From Pseudophaeobacter flagellatus (GTDB lineage Bacteria > Pseudomonadota > Alphaproteobacteria > Rhodobacterales > Rhodobacteraceae): a DNA stretch of 45,596 bases. The notes beneath the pieces were generated by a model that ran no database searches, had not been told where the DNA came from, and saw only the letters and a list, made by a program, of their open reading frames with translations. Shown piece after piece: positions 24,592-35,154 of this stretch (its first letter is position 1; each line of letters starts with the position of its first letter). Position numbers and translations under genes: made by a program. The stretch covers positions 1 to 45,596 of the forward strand of contig NZ_JAJQRG010000016.1 in assembly GCF_021228235.1 (NCBI RefSeq), given 5' to 3'.

Positions 24592-27126
24592 ATGATCAAA
24601 ACTTCTGGATTGACGAGAATGGCATATCAGCAAATTTCGATGCAAATTTCGGGGCTTACCTGTGGGGGTTGCGTTGGCCGAGCCGAGGCAGCCCTGCGCG
24701 GGGTAGAGGGCATCAAAGCGGCCTCGGTCAACTTGGCGACGGGAAAGGCGCAGGTTGAGGCCGCCGCAGACCTGCCGATGGCGGATATTGCCGCGGCTCT
24801 GGAGCGGGCTGGCTACCCGGCAGAGGTCTCGCATCTGAGCCTTGATATCGCCGGGCTTAGCTGTGCTTCTTGTGTTAGCCGTGCCGAGGCCGCCTTGCAG
24901 GCGGTGCCGGGGGTGGTCCTGGCGCAGGTCAATCTGGCAAACGAACGGGCTGAGGTCGATTATCTGTCGGGCATGGTCTCCGCAGCCCAGCTCAGCGAGG
25001 CCAGCACCAATGCCGGCTATCCGGCGCATCGGCGGACTGATGCAGAGATCCAAGATCGAGAGGCCGAGCTGCAGCAGCGCAAGGCGGATGAACAACTGCG
25101 GCTGCAACGCCAGTTGCTGATTGCTGGGATCCTGACCCTGCCGGTCTTTGTGATCGAGATGGGCGGCCATATGGTGCCGGGCCTGCATCACTGGGTGATG
25201 GCCAATATCGGCCAGTTCAACAGCTATCTGCTGCAGTTCGTGCTGGCCACGGCAGTATTGGCGGGGCCGGGGCGACAGTTCTACAGCCAGGGCATTCCGG
25301 CCCTGCTGCGCGGTGCGCCAGATATGAACGCACTGGTGGCGCTGGGCACGGCGGCGGCCTATGGGTTTTCGGTGATTTCCACCTTTACCCCCGGCTTGCT
25401 GCCAGTGGGGACAGCGCATGTCTACTATGAAGCGGCCTGTGTGATCGTGGTGCTGATCCTCACTGGTCGTCTGTTGGAGGCGCGCGCCAAGGGGCGCACC
25501 GGGGCGGCCATTCGCAAACTGGTCAGCCTGCAGCCCAAAACCGCCGAGGTCATGCGCGGTGATCAACTGGTGGAAACCCCGGTTGACGATATCGTCGCGG
25601 GGGATGTGATCCGGGTGCGGCCCGGCGGGCGTATCGCGGTGGATGGAGAAGTCATATCCGGCCAGTCCTATGTCGATGAAAGCATGCTCAGTGGTGAACC
25701 TGTGCCCGTTGAAAAAACTGTAGGGGCTGTTGTCTCGGCCGGGACGGTGAACGGTGCTGCGGCGCTAGACTATCGCGCCACCCATATCGGCCGGGATACC
25801 GCCCTGGCGCAGATCATCCAGATGGTAGAGCAGGCACAGGGCGCAAAGCTGCCGGTGCAGGGGCTGGTGGATCGCATCACCCTGTGGTTTGTGCCCGCCG
25901 TGATACTGGTGGCTGCGCTGACAGTGCTGGCTTGGATGTTGCTGGGACCGGCCCCAGCCTTGCCGCTGGCGCTGGTTGCTGGGGTTTCGGTGCTGATCAT
26001 TGCCTGCCCCTGTGCCATGGGGCTGGCAACGCCAACCTCCATCATGGTTGGCATCGGCCGTGCAGCGCAGCTTGGGGTGCTGTTTCGCAAAGGCGATGCG
26101 TTGCAACGGCTGCAATCGGTGCAGGTGGTGGCGCTGGACAAGACGGGCACCCTGACCAAAGGCCATCCCGCGCTGACACAGTTTGCTGCCAGCGACGGCT
26201 TTGCGCGTGATGCGGTGATGCGCCTTGTCGGTGCCGCCGAGGCGCAGTCGGAACATCCCATCGCCCGTGCCCTGGTGGCCGCTGCCGGCAGTGACCTGCC
26301 CAAGGCCGAAGCGGTCGAGGCCATTCCGGGTTATGGCCTGCGTGCCAAGGTCGAAGGGCGGCAGGTTTTGGTTGGCACCGCCCGTCTGATGCAGCGCGAA
26401 GGCATTGAGGCAGAGGCGCTTGTGGCGCAGGCGGCACCCTGGGCCAAAGCTGGCGAGACACCTTTCTATGTTGCGATCGACGGCACCGCCGCCGCCGCGC
26501 TGGCGGTTGCCGACCCAATCAAGCCCGGCAGCCCCGAGGCAATCCTGGCGTTGCAGGCGCAGGGGGTTAAGGTGGCGATGATCACCGGCGATGCCGATGC
26601 CACGGCCCAGGCCATTGCGGCCCGCCTGAACATTGATCTGGTGCGGAGCGAATGCCTGCCCGGTGACAAGGTCGCCGCCCTGGAGGCCTTGCAGGCAGAA
26701 TATGGCACCCTGGCCTTTGTCGGGGATGGGCTGAACGATGCCCCCGCGTTGGCCGCAGCAGATGTGGGGCTTGCCATCGGCACCGGCACCGATGTGGCGA
26801 TCGAGGCGGCGGATGTGGTGCTGGTCTCGGGTGATCTCCGCGGTGTGGTGAATGCCATGACGGTGAGCCGAGCCACCCTGCGCAATATCCGGCAGAACCT
26901 GATCTGGGCTTTTGGTTACAATATCTTGCTGGTGCCAGTGGCGGCCGGGGCGCTCTATCCCTTTGGTGGCTGGCTGCTGTCACCTGGCCTTGCGGCGGGA
27001 GCCATGGCGCTGTCCAGTGTCTTTGTCCTGACCAACGCGCTACGCTTGCATCGGCTGAAATCCAGCTTAGATGAAGAGGCAGGGCGGCCCCGCGTGGACG
27101 CCGCGTCGTCTCGCCCGGCGCTATAG
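24592..27126 (+). CDS. copA: Copper-exporting P1B-type ATPase
   Basis: An 844-residue inner-membrane pump that expels Cu(I). It has two N-terminal heavy-metal-binding domains with CxxC sites (Cys24/27 in GLTCGGC; Cys91/94 in GLSCASC), eight predicted helices with the transport motif CPC (472-474), actuator loop SGEP (367-370), phosphorylation motif DKTGT (Asp516), the SEHP box of P1B pumps, and hinge [10 protein letters not shown]. Start is uncertain: ATG 24592 has GAGG five bases before it, but the predicted transcription start lies near 24590, which would make it leaderless. ATG 24619 or 24640 are alternatives; all keep both metal domains. cueR follows after 22 bases. Confidence 0.95.
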   Translation: MIKTSGLTRMAYQQISMQISGLTCGGCVGRAEAALRGVEGIKAASVNLATGKAQVEAAADLPMADIAAALERAGYPAEVSHLSLDIAGLSCASCVSRAEAALQAVPGVVLAQVNLANERAEVDYLSGMVSAAQLSEASTNAGYPAHRRTDAEIQDREAELQQRKADEQLRLQRQLLIAGILTLPVFVIEMGGHMVPGLHHWVMANIGQFNSYLLQFVLATAVLAGPGRQFYSQGIPALLRGAPDMNALVALGTAAAYGFSVISTFTPGLLPVGTAHVYYEAACVIVVLILTGRLLEARAKGRTGAAIRKLVSLQPKTAEVMRGDQLVETPVDDIVAGDVIRVRPGGRIAVDGEVISGQSYVDESMLSGEPVPVEKTVGAVVSAGTVNGAAALDYRATHIGRDTALAQIIQMVEQAQGAKLPVQGLVDRITLWFVPAVILVAALTVLAWMLLGPAPALPLALVAGVSVLIIACPCAMGLATPTSIMVGIGRAAQLGVLFRKGDALQRLQSVQVVALDKTGTLTKGHPALTQFAASDGFARDAVMRLVGAAEAQSEHPIARALVAAAGSDLPKAEAVEAIPGYGLRAKVEGRQVLVGTARLMQREGIEAEALVAQAAPWAKAGETPFYVAIDGTAAAALAVADPIKPGSPEAILALQAQGVKVAMITGDADATAQAIAARLNIDLVRSECLPGDKVAALEALQAEYGTLAFVGDGLNDAPALAAADVGLAIGTGTDVAIEAADVVLVSGDLRGVVNAMTVSRATLRNIRQNLIWAFGYNILLVPVAAGALYPFGGWLLSPGLAAGAMALSSVFVLTNALRLHRLKSSLDEEAGRPRVDAASSRPAL

Positions 27127-27148
27127 GCTGCGACAATAGGAGGTCAGT

Positions 27149-27565
27149 ATGAATATCGGTGACGTTTCAACCCGTTCGGGCCTGCCGGCCAAGACCATTC
27201 GCTATTATGAAGACATCGGCCTGATCAAGCCGCACCGCAGTAACAATGGCTATAGATGCTTTGTCGAGGCGGACCTGCACAAGCTGGCCTTTCTGGGGCG
27301 GGCCCGCGCGCTGGGCTTCACCATCGAAGAATGCCGCCTGTTGATGGCGCTCTATGAGGATGAAAGCCGTGCCAGCGGTGACGTCAAGCAGTTGGCGCTG
27401 GAACATCTGCGCAAGATCGAAGCCAAGATCGCGGATCTGCAGGCGATGCGGGAAACCCTGACCGAACTGGTTCAGTGCTGCGCTGGGGACAGCCGCCCGG
27501 ACTGTCCGATCCTGAAAGATCTGGCAGGCCAGACAGAGCTGCCCAAGCAGGGGGTAAAGGCCTAG
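27149..27565 (+). CDS. cueR: MerR-family copper-responsive regulator CueR
   Basis: A 138-residue activator. It has an N-terminal winged helix (MNIGDVSTRSGLPAKTIRYYE), a dimerisation helix (about 76-108) and a metal loop with Cys111 and Cys119 in CCAGDSRPDCPI, the same eight-residue spacing as CueR Cys112/Cys120, which marks a Cu(I)/Ag(I)-type sensor. AGGAGG precedes the ATG. It lies in the same direction as copA, 22 bases after it, so it is probably co-transcribed and auto-controlled by the CueR-type promoter at 24553. A terminator follows. Confidence 0.93.
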   Translation: MNIGDVSTRSGLPAKTIRYYEDIGLIKPHRSNNGYRCFVEADLHKLAFLGRARALGFTIEECRLLMALYEDESRASGDVKQLALEHLRKIEAKIADLQAMRETLTELVQCCAGDSRPDCPILKDLAGQTELPKQGVKA

Positions 27566-27610
27566 GCGCGCTCATTCGTGCTGAGGTGCGTGTAGAGGTG
27601 GCACATGAAG

Positions 27611-27644
27611 AAACAGGCAGGCCCGTTTGGGACCTGCCTGTTTT
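27611..27644. terminator. Bidirectional intrinsic terminator between cueR and the BKACE gene
   Basis: AAACAGGCAGG (27611-27621) and CCTGCCTGTTT (27633-27643) form a perfect 11-bp stem with an 11-base loop. A T run (27641-27644) follows on plus and the mirrored A run serves the minus strand. It ends both convergent units. Confidence 0.9.
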
Positions 27645-27661
27645 ATTCCGAGGGGGCGGAA

Positions 27662-28507
27662 TTAGGCGGGGCGCAGCCCCAGAATGTCACGCGCTTGCTG
27701 CCAGCTGGCGACAGGGCGTTCGTATTTATCGCAAAGCTCCGCCGCGCGCTGCACCAGCGCGGCATTTGACGGCGCCAGGGTTTCGCGGTTCAGGCGCAGG
27801 TTGTCTTCCAGCCCGGTGCGGGTATGACCACCCGCCGCGATGGCCCATTCGTTTATCTGGATCTGGCCGGGACCAATGCCAGCGCCGCACCATTCGGCAT
27901 CTGGTGCCAGGCGTTCTACTGTTTTGATATAGAAACCAAAGGTTTCTTTATCAACGGGCATGGCGTTCTTAACCCCCATGACAAACTGCACATAGAGCTT
28001 GCCATTGATCCGCCCGTCGGTGTTCATCTTCACGGCCTGGTGAATGTGGGACAGATCAAAGGCTTCGATCTCGGGCTTGACGTCGTAGGTGCGCATTTCG
28101 CTGGCCAGCCAATCCACCAGCTCTGGCGGGTTTTCATAGACGCGGGTGGGGAAGTTGTTGGACCCCACCGAGAGCGAGGCCATATCGGGGCGCAGCGACA
28201 GCATGCCACCGCGTTCTTGGCCCGCGCCCGAGCGCCCACCGGTTGAAAGTTGCACGATCATGCCGGGACAATGTTTGTTCAGCCCCTCAAGCAGCAGGCC
28301 AAATTTCTCGGGGTCCGAGGTTGGGCTTTGGTCGTCGTTCCGCACATGGCAGTGGGCAATGGCGGCTCCAGCCTCAAAGGCTGCTTGGGTGCTTTCGATC
28401 TGTTCCGCAATGGTCACGGGCACTGCCGGGTTGTGTTCCTTGCGCGGAACGGACCCGGTGATGGCAACGCAGATGATACAGGGCTTGCCCAGGGGGGAGG
28501 TGATCAT
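27662..28507 (-). CDS. Beta-keto acid cleavage enzyme (BKACE, DUF849), last gene of the pca operon
   Basis: A 281-residue TIM-barrel enzyme related to 3-keto-5-aminohexanoate cleavage enzyme. Members condense a beta-keto acid with acetyl-CoA to give acetoacetate and a new CoA ester. The zinc ligands appear as His52 and His54 in IAHCHVRND, and the C-terminal family block GLEDNLRLNRETLAPSNAALV is clear. GGAGAG precedes the ATG. It lies 14 bases after pcaG, in the same direction, and no terminator separates them. With beta-ketoadipate as substrate it would give succinyl-CoA and acetoacetate, replacing PcaIJ/PcaF. The substrate is an inference from context, since the family is broad and includes carnitine- and lysine-derived substrates. 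Confidence 0.88.
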   Translation of the reverse strand: MITSPLGKPCIICVAITGSVPRKEHNPAVPVTIAEQIESTQAAFEAGAAIAHCHVRNDDQSPTSDPEKFGLLLEGLNKHCPGMIVQLSTGGRSGAGQERGGMLSLRPDMASLSVGSNNFPTRVYENPPELVDWLASEMRTYDVKPEIEAFDLSHIHQAVKMNTDGRINGKLYVQFVMGVKNAMPVDKETFGFYIKTVERLAPDAEWCGAGIGPGQIQINEWAIAAGGHTRTGLEDNLRLNRETLAPSNAALVQRAAELCDKYERPVASWQQARDILGLRPA

Positions 28508-28521
28508 GCTTGCTCTCTCCG

Positions 28522-29147
28522 TTAGATATCAAAAAAGACGGTTTCGTCATCGCCCTGCAGGCAGATGTCAAAACGGTATACGATCTGGCCGTTGCGCTCG
28601 CTGCGTTTTGCGACCAGCGTTTTGCGTCGCTTTTCCCATTCGATCAGATTGATCACCGGGTCGGCGGCGTTTGCCTCGGCCTCGTCGTCAAAATATAGCC
28701 GGGTGTTGAGCCCGACATTGATGCCGCGCGCCACGATCCACAGGTTGATATGCGGTGCCATCTTCTGGCCATTGCGTCCTGTCAGGGCACCGGGTTTCAC
28801 GGTGTCAAACGCCCATTCGCCAGTTTCGAAATCGGTGATGACACGCCCCCAGCCGCGAAAGCCTGTCTCGACAGTTTCATGCCCGGCATGTTCCGGGTGC
28901 GGGTAGATGCCATCGGCATTGGCCTGCCAGACCTCTAGCAGCACATCCTTGACGGGCGAGCCTATGCCATCAATGACCAGACCTTCCACCCGGATGCGTT
29001 CGCCCTTGGCATTGGGGCCGACGATGTCCTGGCCCAATTCCTGGTCGTAGATTTCAAACCCGGCGGCACCAGGGGCAAGGCCGATATGCACATAGGGACC
29101 GGCGGTTTGCGATGGGGTCTCTTTTAGGTAATTGCTTTGCTGTGGCA

Positions 29148-29148
<1 letters not shown>
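28522..29148 (-). CDS. pcaG: Protocatechuate 3,4-dioxygenase, alpha subunit
   Basis: A 208-residue intradiol dioxygenase subunit. With PcaH it forms the (alpha-beta)n enzyme that cleaves protocatechuate to 3-carboxy-cis,cis-muconate. Marks are ETPSQTAGPYVHIGL at the N-terminus, the core strand LLEVWQANADGIYPHPE and APHINLWIVARGI. As usual for the alpha subunit, the iron ligands are in the beta partner. The start ATG shares one base with the pcaH stop (TGATG), so the subunits are made in coupled, equal amounts. BKACE follows after 14 bases. Confidence 0.95.
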
Positions 29149-30301
<1,153 letters not shown>

Positions 30302-30338
30302 TTGCGATCTCATCTGCTGTTGCGGGGTTTCAGCAGTA

Positions 30339-30369
30339 TCGCATATCAAAAATGAACGGTATAATGCGA
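30339..30369. promoter_or_regulatory. Candidate PcaQ operator in the pcaQ/pcaC divergent region
   Basis: TCGCAT (30339-30344) and ATGCGA (30364-30369) are perfect inverted arms with 19 bases between, including an imperfect inner match (ATATC / GTATAAT). It lies 38 bases upstream of pcaC and 31 bases upstream of pcaQ, where a LysR regulator would control both promoters. The arms do not match the rhizobial PcaQ motif that I know, so this assignment is provisional. Confidence 0.4.
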
Positions 30370-30399
30370 AAATCAGCATGGTTGCATTCCGAGGTTGAT

Positions 30400-31338
30400 A
30401 TGCGTCTTTCTTCTCAGCTTAAACTTCGTCACCTGGAAGTCTTTGTCGAAGTGGCCCGCCAGACCAGCGTGACCCAGGCGGCAGAGGCCCTGGGCCTGAC
30501 CCAGCCTGCGGTGACCCGTGCCCTGCGTGAACTAGAGGTGGTCTGCGGTAAACCACTGGTGGAGCGGCACGGGCGCGGCATTCGCCTGTCGCCCTATGGC
30601 GAAATGTTTCGCCATCACGCTGGGCGCAGCTTGGCACTGGCACGCGACGGCGTCGCCATGTTGCAGGGATTAGAGGCGGCAGAGGGGGCGCGGCTGTCCA
30701 TCGGGGCGCTGCCTACGGTCTGTGCCAGCCTGGTGCCGGATGCCCTGGCAAAGCTGGGGGCGGGCAGCGGTCGCAGCCGATTTTCGGTTGCCACCGGTGA
30801 TAATCACACGCTGCTGGATCAGCTGCGCCGGGGCGATCTGGATCTGGTGGTGGGCCGCCTGCCGGCGCCTGACCGTATGATGGGCATTGATTTTGAACCG
30901 CTGTTTCACGAACCGGTGGCGGTGGTGGTGGCCGCAGGTCATCCGCTGGCGGGCCGGGCGCAGCTGCCGCCGGGGGCCTTGCAGGCGCATCCGGTTCTGA
31001 TGCCGCCGCCGGGGGCGATCATTCGCTCGCTGGTGGACCATATGTTTCTGGAACAGGGGCTGCTGATGCCGCAAGCCCCCATCGAGACGGTCTCGCCCAG
31101 CTTTGGCCGCCGCTTTGTGCTGGAACACGGGGCCATCTGGATCATCAGCCAGGGGGTGGTGCGTGATGATCTGGCCGCCGGGGTGATGCAAGAGCTGCCG
31201 ATTGATACCGCCAGCACCCAGGGGCCGGTGGGCCTGTGTATTCGCAGCGAGCATCAGCTGTCGGGTCTGGGCGCGCAGTTTTGCGCCAGTTTGCGGCGGT
31301 TGTGTTCTGGGTTGGCGCAGCCACAGACCGAGATCTGA
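30400..31338 (+). CDS. pcaQ: LysR-family regulator PcaQ
   Basis: A 312-residue activator of the divergent pca operon, known in rhizobia and roseobacters to respond to beta-carboxy-muconate-type intermediates. The winged helix (about 6-64) reads LKLRHLEVFVEVARQTSVTQ with recognition region QPAVTRALRELE. Residues 90-300 form the substrate-binding domain (SIGALPTVCASLVPDALAKL). GAGG lies five bases before ATG 30400; longer frames upstream have no such site and cross the promoter. The stop is two bases from that of the convergent tetR gene. Confidence 0.9.
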   Translation: MRLSSQLKLRHLEVFVEVARQTSVTQAAEALGLTQPAVTRALRELEVVCGKPLVERHGRGIRLSPYGEMFRHHAGRSLALARDGVAMLQGLEAAEGARLSIGALPTVCASLVPDALAKLGAGSGRSRFSVATGDNHTLLDQLRRGDLDLVVGRLPAPDRMMGIDFEPLFHEPVAVVVAAGHPLAGRAQLPPGALQAHPVLMPPPGAIIRSLVDHMFLEQGLLMPQAPIETVSPSFGRRFVLEHGAIWIISQGVVRDDLAAGVMQELPIDTASTQGPVGLCIRSEHQLSGLGAQFCASLRRLCSGLAQPQTEI

Positions 31339-31340
31339 CC

Positions 31341-31952
31341 CTAGGCGCGTAGGCTGGCCAGGGCCATGCTGCTGACATCGCGGGCAATGGTGTCAATGAA
31401 TTGCTGTGAGGCACCACGTTCGGGGCGGAACCAAAACACCGGAGAATTGAGGATCAGCAATAATCCGGCCACCGCCACCGTCAGGTTGCGCGGCTCAAAG
31501 CTGCCCTCGCGGATCCCACGGGCCAGCTCGTTGCGAAACAGCATCTCGTATTGGCGTTGCCCGCAGCGCAGCTTTTCTTGCAGGTCGCGCTCTACCTCGC
31601 TCGCGGCTTTGGGGCTTGTCCCGGCATAGGTCTGCAGAATGACCTTGTGATAGGGCAGCGAGTTCAACACCTCATAGACGTGACATTGGGCCATCTGTTC
31701 CAACAGGGTTGCGGCAGGCAGGTTTGGGTCGATCACCTGTGCCACCGCATGATGGGTGAAGCGCGCCGCCCGCAGCTGCACCGCCGCAAGCAGGGCACCT
31801 TTTGACGGGAAATGGTGATAGATCCGCCCCTTGGTCGATCCCAGCTGGGCAGCAATATCATCCACCGAGGCCCGGTCGGTGCCTAGCGTCATAAAACATT
31901 GGGCGGCTGCATCCAGAATCTCGCTCTTGGAGGTGCTGATCTGTTCTAACAT
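31341..31952 (-). CDS. TetR-family repressor, divergent from the liv operon
   Basis: A 203-residue TetR regulator. The DNA-binding domain spans residues 8-55, with AAQLGSTKGRIYHHFPSKGAL forming the second half. The C-terminal ligand domain (60-203) is not diagnostic. ATG 31952 is the sensible start; the frame stays open upstream for another 71 codons without TetR similarity. It sits 472 bases from livH and points away from it, the usual arrangement for a repressor of the neighbour. A palindrome over the liv promoter (32288-32309) is its likely site. The ligand is probably the imported acid or its CoA ester. Confidence 0.85.
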   Translation of the reverse strand: MLEQISTSKSEILDAAAQCFMTLGTDRASVDDIAAQLGSTKGRIYHHFPSKGALLAAVQLRAARFTHHAVAQVIDPNLPAATLLEQMAQCHVYEVLNSLPYHKVILQTYAGTSPKAASEVERDLQEKLRCGQRQYEMLFRNELARGIREGSFEPRNLTVAVAGLLLILNSPVFWFRPERGASQQFIDTIARDVSSMALASLRA

Positions 31953-32424
31953 GGCTTCTGCCTGCCGTTCGGGGTGGGGCTCTGCTGGAGTGGAGCTCTG
32001 CCTAGTCGGGGCTTTATCAGACCCGCTTGGCGAGAGGCAATCCCAGCAGTGCTGCCAAAATACCACAGCCCAGGCGGGTGAGCCAGGGGGGCGCGGATAT
32101 GCGCAGCGGCAAGAAACGCCTGGGCTCAGGCGAAACGGTGCCAAAGGCATGGTCGAAACGATCACCTTTAGGCGCGGCCAGAGGGTGCTTGGCAGGCCAG
32201 TTTGAGAATCAGCCTAAGGGGGGTCTGGCATCAAAAATAGGAGGTTTTTAAGCATTTGACGCAGGGTCTCGCCGATTGACAGGTGAAAAACATACTCAGT
32301 AGTCTGTTTTTAGACGCTTGGGATTCCGCGGCTTGAGGAGGCAGCGCGCAAACCCAAAAAAAGGCGCTAAGGCCCGGATATGATCGGGCGAGGAACCGTT
32401 CTTTAGGAGCGGGGGGAGGAAAAT
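31953..32424. other. Divergent region between tetR and livH
   Basis: No gene is supported here. It holds the liv promoter and operator (listed separately) at 32276-32309. The bases up to about 32210 are GC-rich and stay open in the tetR frame without any TetR-like sequence. The tetR promoter is probably within this part, but I cannot place it. Confidence 0.4.
32276..32309 (+). promoter_or_regulatory. Candidate liv promoter with overlapping TetR operator
   Basis: A consensus -35 TTGACA (32276-32281) is followed at 18 bp by TAGTCT (32300-32305), a fair -10. An imperfect palindrome, AAACATACT (32288-32296), four bases, AGTCTGTTT (32301-32309), covers the spacer and the -10; eight of nine arm positions pair. 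A dimeric TetR protein bound there would block RNA polymerase. Confidence 0.6.
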
Positions 32425-33300
32425 TTGGAAGTATTGCAGCTCTTGGTCAGTGGGCTTGCGAATGGCTGTGTCTACGGCCTGATCGCGCTTGGATTTGTGC
32501 TGATCTACAAAGCCACCGAAGCGGTGAATTTCGCCCAAGGTGATTTCATGATGATCGGGGCCTTTGTCAGCCTTGGTCTGACCAATGCGGAATATATGGA
32601 TCTGCCGTTCTGGATTGCCGCGCCGCTGGCGATTTCGATCATGGCGGTATTTGGCTACCTTCTGGACCTGTTTGTCCTGCGCCATCTCTTTGGCCAAAGT
32701 CAGACGGCGGTGGTGATCCTGACAATTGCGATGGGCTTCGTGCTGCGTTTTGTCGCCGGGTTGATCTGGGGCCATGAGCCGCAGACGCTGGAAAGCCCGC
32801 TGGCGCTGGGGGATCTGCATCTTGGCAGCGTGGTGCTGGGCATGGCGGATGTGGCTATTATTATCGTCACCTTCCTGATGACCTTTTTCCTGTATCAGTT
32901 CTTTCAACGCACCAAGCTGGGCTTGGCGATGCAGGCCGCAAGTCAGAACCAGATGGCGGCCTATTTCATGGGCATCCCGGTGAAACGGGTGCAGGGGCTG
33001 GTCTGGGGGCTGTCCGGCGCTACGGCTGCGGTAGCGGGCATTCTCTTCGCCTCCAAGGGGGCGATTGATCCCAATGCGGGGCTTTTGGGGATCAAGGCCT
33101 TTGCTGCGGCAGTGATTGGCGGCTTTGGCTCGCTTCCCGGTGCCCTGGCCGGCGGTCTTATTGTCGGGGTAATTGAACCCTTTGCTGCACGCTATCTTGC
33201 TGCAGGATATTCACAAATTGCGCCCTATGCGCTGTTGCTGGCCGTGCTGGTCTTCAGGCCTCATGGTCTGTTCAGCCAGGTCCGCGTGAAGAAGGTGTAA
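32425..33300 (+). CDS. livH: Branched-chain amino-acid-type ABC transporter permease, LivH
   Basis: A 291-residue inner-membrane permease with about eight helices. It begins EVLQLLVSGLANGCVYGLIA after the initiator and contains NFAQGDFMMIGAF, a signature of LivH-type permeases. The start is a TTG with GGGAGGA ideally placed five bases before it, and no ATG fits. It heads a six-gene operon with livM, livG, livF, an acyl-CoA ligase and a binding protein. The family carries amino acids but also many organic acids, and the ligase in the operon favours an acid. Confidence 0.93.
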   Translation: MEVLQLLVSGLANGCVYGLIALGFVLIYKATEAVNFAQGDFMMIGAFVSLGLTNAEYMDLPFWIAAPLAISIMAVFGYLLDLFVLRHLFGQSQTAVVILTIAMGFVLRFVAGLIWGHEPQTLESPLALGDLHLGSVVLGMADVAIIIVTFLMTFFLYQFFQRTKLGLAMQAASQNQMAAYFMGIPVKRVQGLVWGLSGATAAVAGILFASKGAIDPNAGLLGIKAFAAAVIGGFGSLPGALAGGLIVGVIEPFAARYLAAGYSQIAPYALLLAVLVFRPHGLFSQVRVKKV

Positions 33301-33304
33301 CCCG

Positions 33305-34390
33305 ATGCGGATTCATTTCAAAACATCCTATGCGCACGACATCCGACTGTTTCCTGATCGCTGGACCCTATCGATTTACGGAACGCTCTTGCTGCTGGCC
33401 TTTGCGCTGCCCTACCTGCTGGACGAGTTCTTTCTGGGCGAGGTCACCAATGTGTTGATCTGGGCCATTGCAGGCCTGGGGCTGATGCTGCTTACGGGCC
33501 AGACCGGACAGGCCAGCCTGGGTCACGCGGCCTTTCTGGCGATTGGCTGCTACGCCAATACCATCCTGATCGAGCAAGGCGTGCCCTTCATTATCGCCTT
33601 TCCGTTGGCGGGGGTTCTTACCGGGGTGATCGGCGTGATTATCGCCATTCCGGTGCTGCGGCTGCACGGGATCTATCTGGCGATTGCCACCATTGCACTG
33701 TCAGTTCTGGCTGATGACATCATCGTGCTGACCGAACCTTGGAGCGGCGGTGTTTCTGGCAAGTTTCCGGAAATGATCACCATCTTTGGCTTTGAGATCG
33801 AGCGCTGGTCGATGCCATCGCGGTTCTACTACCTTGTTCTGGTCGTCACCATCATCTGCACCCTGTTTTACCGTAACCTTCTGCGCTCCCCTTTGGGGCG
33901 GGCCTTTGCGGCGGTGCGCGACAGCGAAGTCTCGGCCACGGCCATGGGGGTGCATATCGCCCGTACCAAGGGCAAGGCCTTTGGCCTGTCTTGCATGATC
34001 ACGGGTTGGGCGGGGGCCTTGATGGGCTATTATGCCGGCACTTTCAACAACGAGACCTTTTCGCTGGTGATTTCGATTACCCTGCTGATGATGATCGTGA
34101 TTGGTGGGCTTGGCTCTATCCACGGGGCCTTTTTTGGCGCGGTTGTGGTGGCCTTTTTGCCGCAGGCCCTGTCCATCCTTAAGGACAATGTTGTGGGCAG
34201 TGGCGTCGCCATTCCAGGGCTGGAAACCGGCGTCTTTGGTATGATCCTGATCTTGTTCATCCTGTTTGAACCGATGGGAATTTACGGGCGATGGCTGAAA
34301 ATCCGCACCTGGTTTGAGCTGTTCCCATTTGCGCGTAAGGACATGTTCCGCCGCCAGAAATCCTACCTGAAGACGGAGCGCCTGAGATGA
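33305..34390 (+). CDS. livM: Branched-chain amino-acid-type ABC transporter permease, LivM
   Basis: A 361-residue permease with about ten helices and the LivM core LTGQTGQASLGHAAFLAIG; the second conserved loop reads VRDSEVSATAMGV, as in other family members, and contacts the ATPases. It starts four bases after livH and overlaps livG by four. The basic C-terminal tail (about 25 residues) is cytoplasmic. It forms the heterodimeric channel with LivH. Confidence 0.93.
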   Translation: MRIHFKTSYAHDIRLFPDRWTLSIYGTLLLLAFALPYLLDEFFLGEVTNVLIWAIAGLGLMLLTGQTGQASLGHAAFLAIGCYANTILIEQGVPFIIAFPLAGVLTGVIGVIIAIPVLRLHGIYLAIATIALSVLADDIIVLTEPWSGGVSGKFPEMITIFGFEIERWSMPSRFYYLVLVVTIICTLFYRNLLRSPLGRAFAAVRDSEVSATAMGVHIARTKGKAFGLSCMITGWAGALMGYYAGTFNNETFSLVISITLLMMIVIGGLGSIHGAFFGAVVVAFLPQALSILKDNVVGSGVAIPGLETGVFGMILILFILFEPMGIYGRWLKIRTWFELFPFARKDMFRRQKSYLKTERLR

Positions 34391-35154
34391 GCTTATTGGA
34401 AATCAAAAATGCCACGCTCAAGTTTGGCGGTGTGGTTGCGGTCAATGATCTTAGCTTCTCTGTTGAAGAGGGGGAGGTCTACGCCATCGTCGGGCCAAAC
34501 GGGGCAGGGAAATCCACAGCCTTTAACCTGATCTCGCGGTTTTACGAACCCTTCGCAGGCAGCTTTATCTTTGATGGCACCAACCTGTTGGACTGCGAGG
34601 CCGATCAGGTGGCTGATCTGGGGATTGCCCGGACCTTTCAGAATATTGAGCTGTTTGAACATGCCACCGTGTTGCAAAACCTGCTGGTCGGGCGGCACCG
34701 CCATCGCAAGACCACGCTGCTGGAAGAGATGTTCTTTACCCCCCGCGTGCGGCGTGAAGAAGAGCGCCACCGCGAGGCGGTGGAAGAGGTGATCGATTTT
34801 CTTGATCTGCAACCCTATCGCAACAAGATGATCGCCGGGCTGCCCTATGGGGTTCGCAAGGTGGTTGAACTCGGCCGCGCCCTGGCGTCAAAGCCGCGCT
34901 TGCTGCTGCTGGATGAGCCCGCTTCGGGCCTGTCGGTCGAGGAAACCCAGGACATGCGCTGGTGGATTGATGACATCCGCAAGCAGATGGGGATTACCGT
35001 TTTGATGGTGGAACATGACATGGGGCTGGTTTCGGGGGTGTCTGACAGGGTGCTGGCCCTGGCGGATGGCGCCAAACTGGCCGAGGGCACACCGGCAGAG
35101 GTCCAGGCCAATCCGGCGGTCATCGAGGCCTATCTGGGTGCGGGGGCTGTGTGA
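34387..35154 (+). CDS. livG: ABC transporter ATPase, LivG
   Basis: A 255-residue nucleotide-binding subunit. Walker A is GPNGAGKST; the region before Walker B (LLLLDEPASGL) reads GVRKVVELGRALA in place of a typical LSGGQ, a variant often seen in LivG proteins of organic-acid type. The LivG-specific long insert (about 100-135, rich in Arg and Glu) is present. The start overlaps livM by four bases and the stop shares one base with livF. Confidence 0.93.
   Translation: MSLLEIKNATLKFGGVVAVNDLSFSVEEGEVYAIVGPNGAGKSTAFNLISRFYEPFAGSFIFDGTNLLDCEADQVADLGIARTFQNIELFEHATVLQNLLVGRHRHRKTTLLEEMFFTPRVRREEERHREAVEEVIDFLDLQPYRNKMIAGLPYGVRKVVELGRALASKPRLLLLDEPASGLSVEETQDMRWWIDDIRKQMGITVLMVEHDMGLVSGVSDRVLALADGAKLAEGTPAEVQANPAVIEAYLGAGAV

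Noticed and set aside
24484-25566. 360-codon frame antisense to the copA 5' part
   Set aside because: Overlaps the clear CopA metal-binding domains and runs through the CueR promoter; His/Gln-rich composition is a mirror of Leu/Ala codons.
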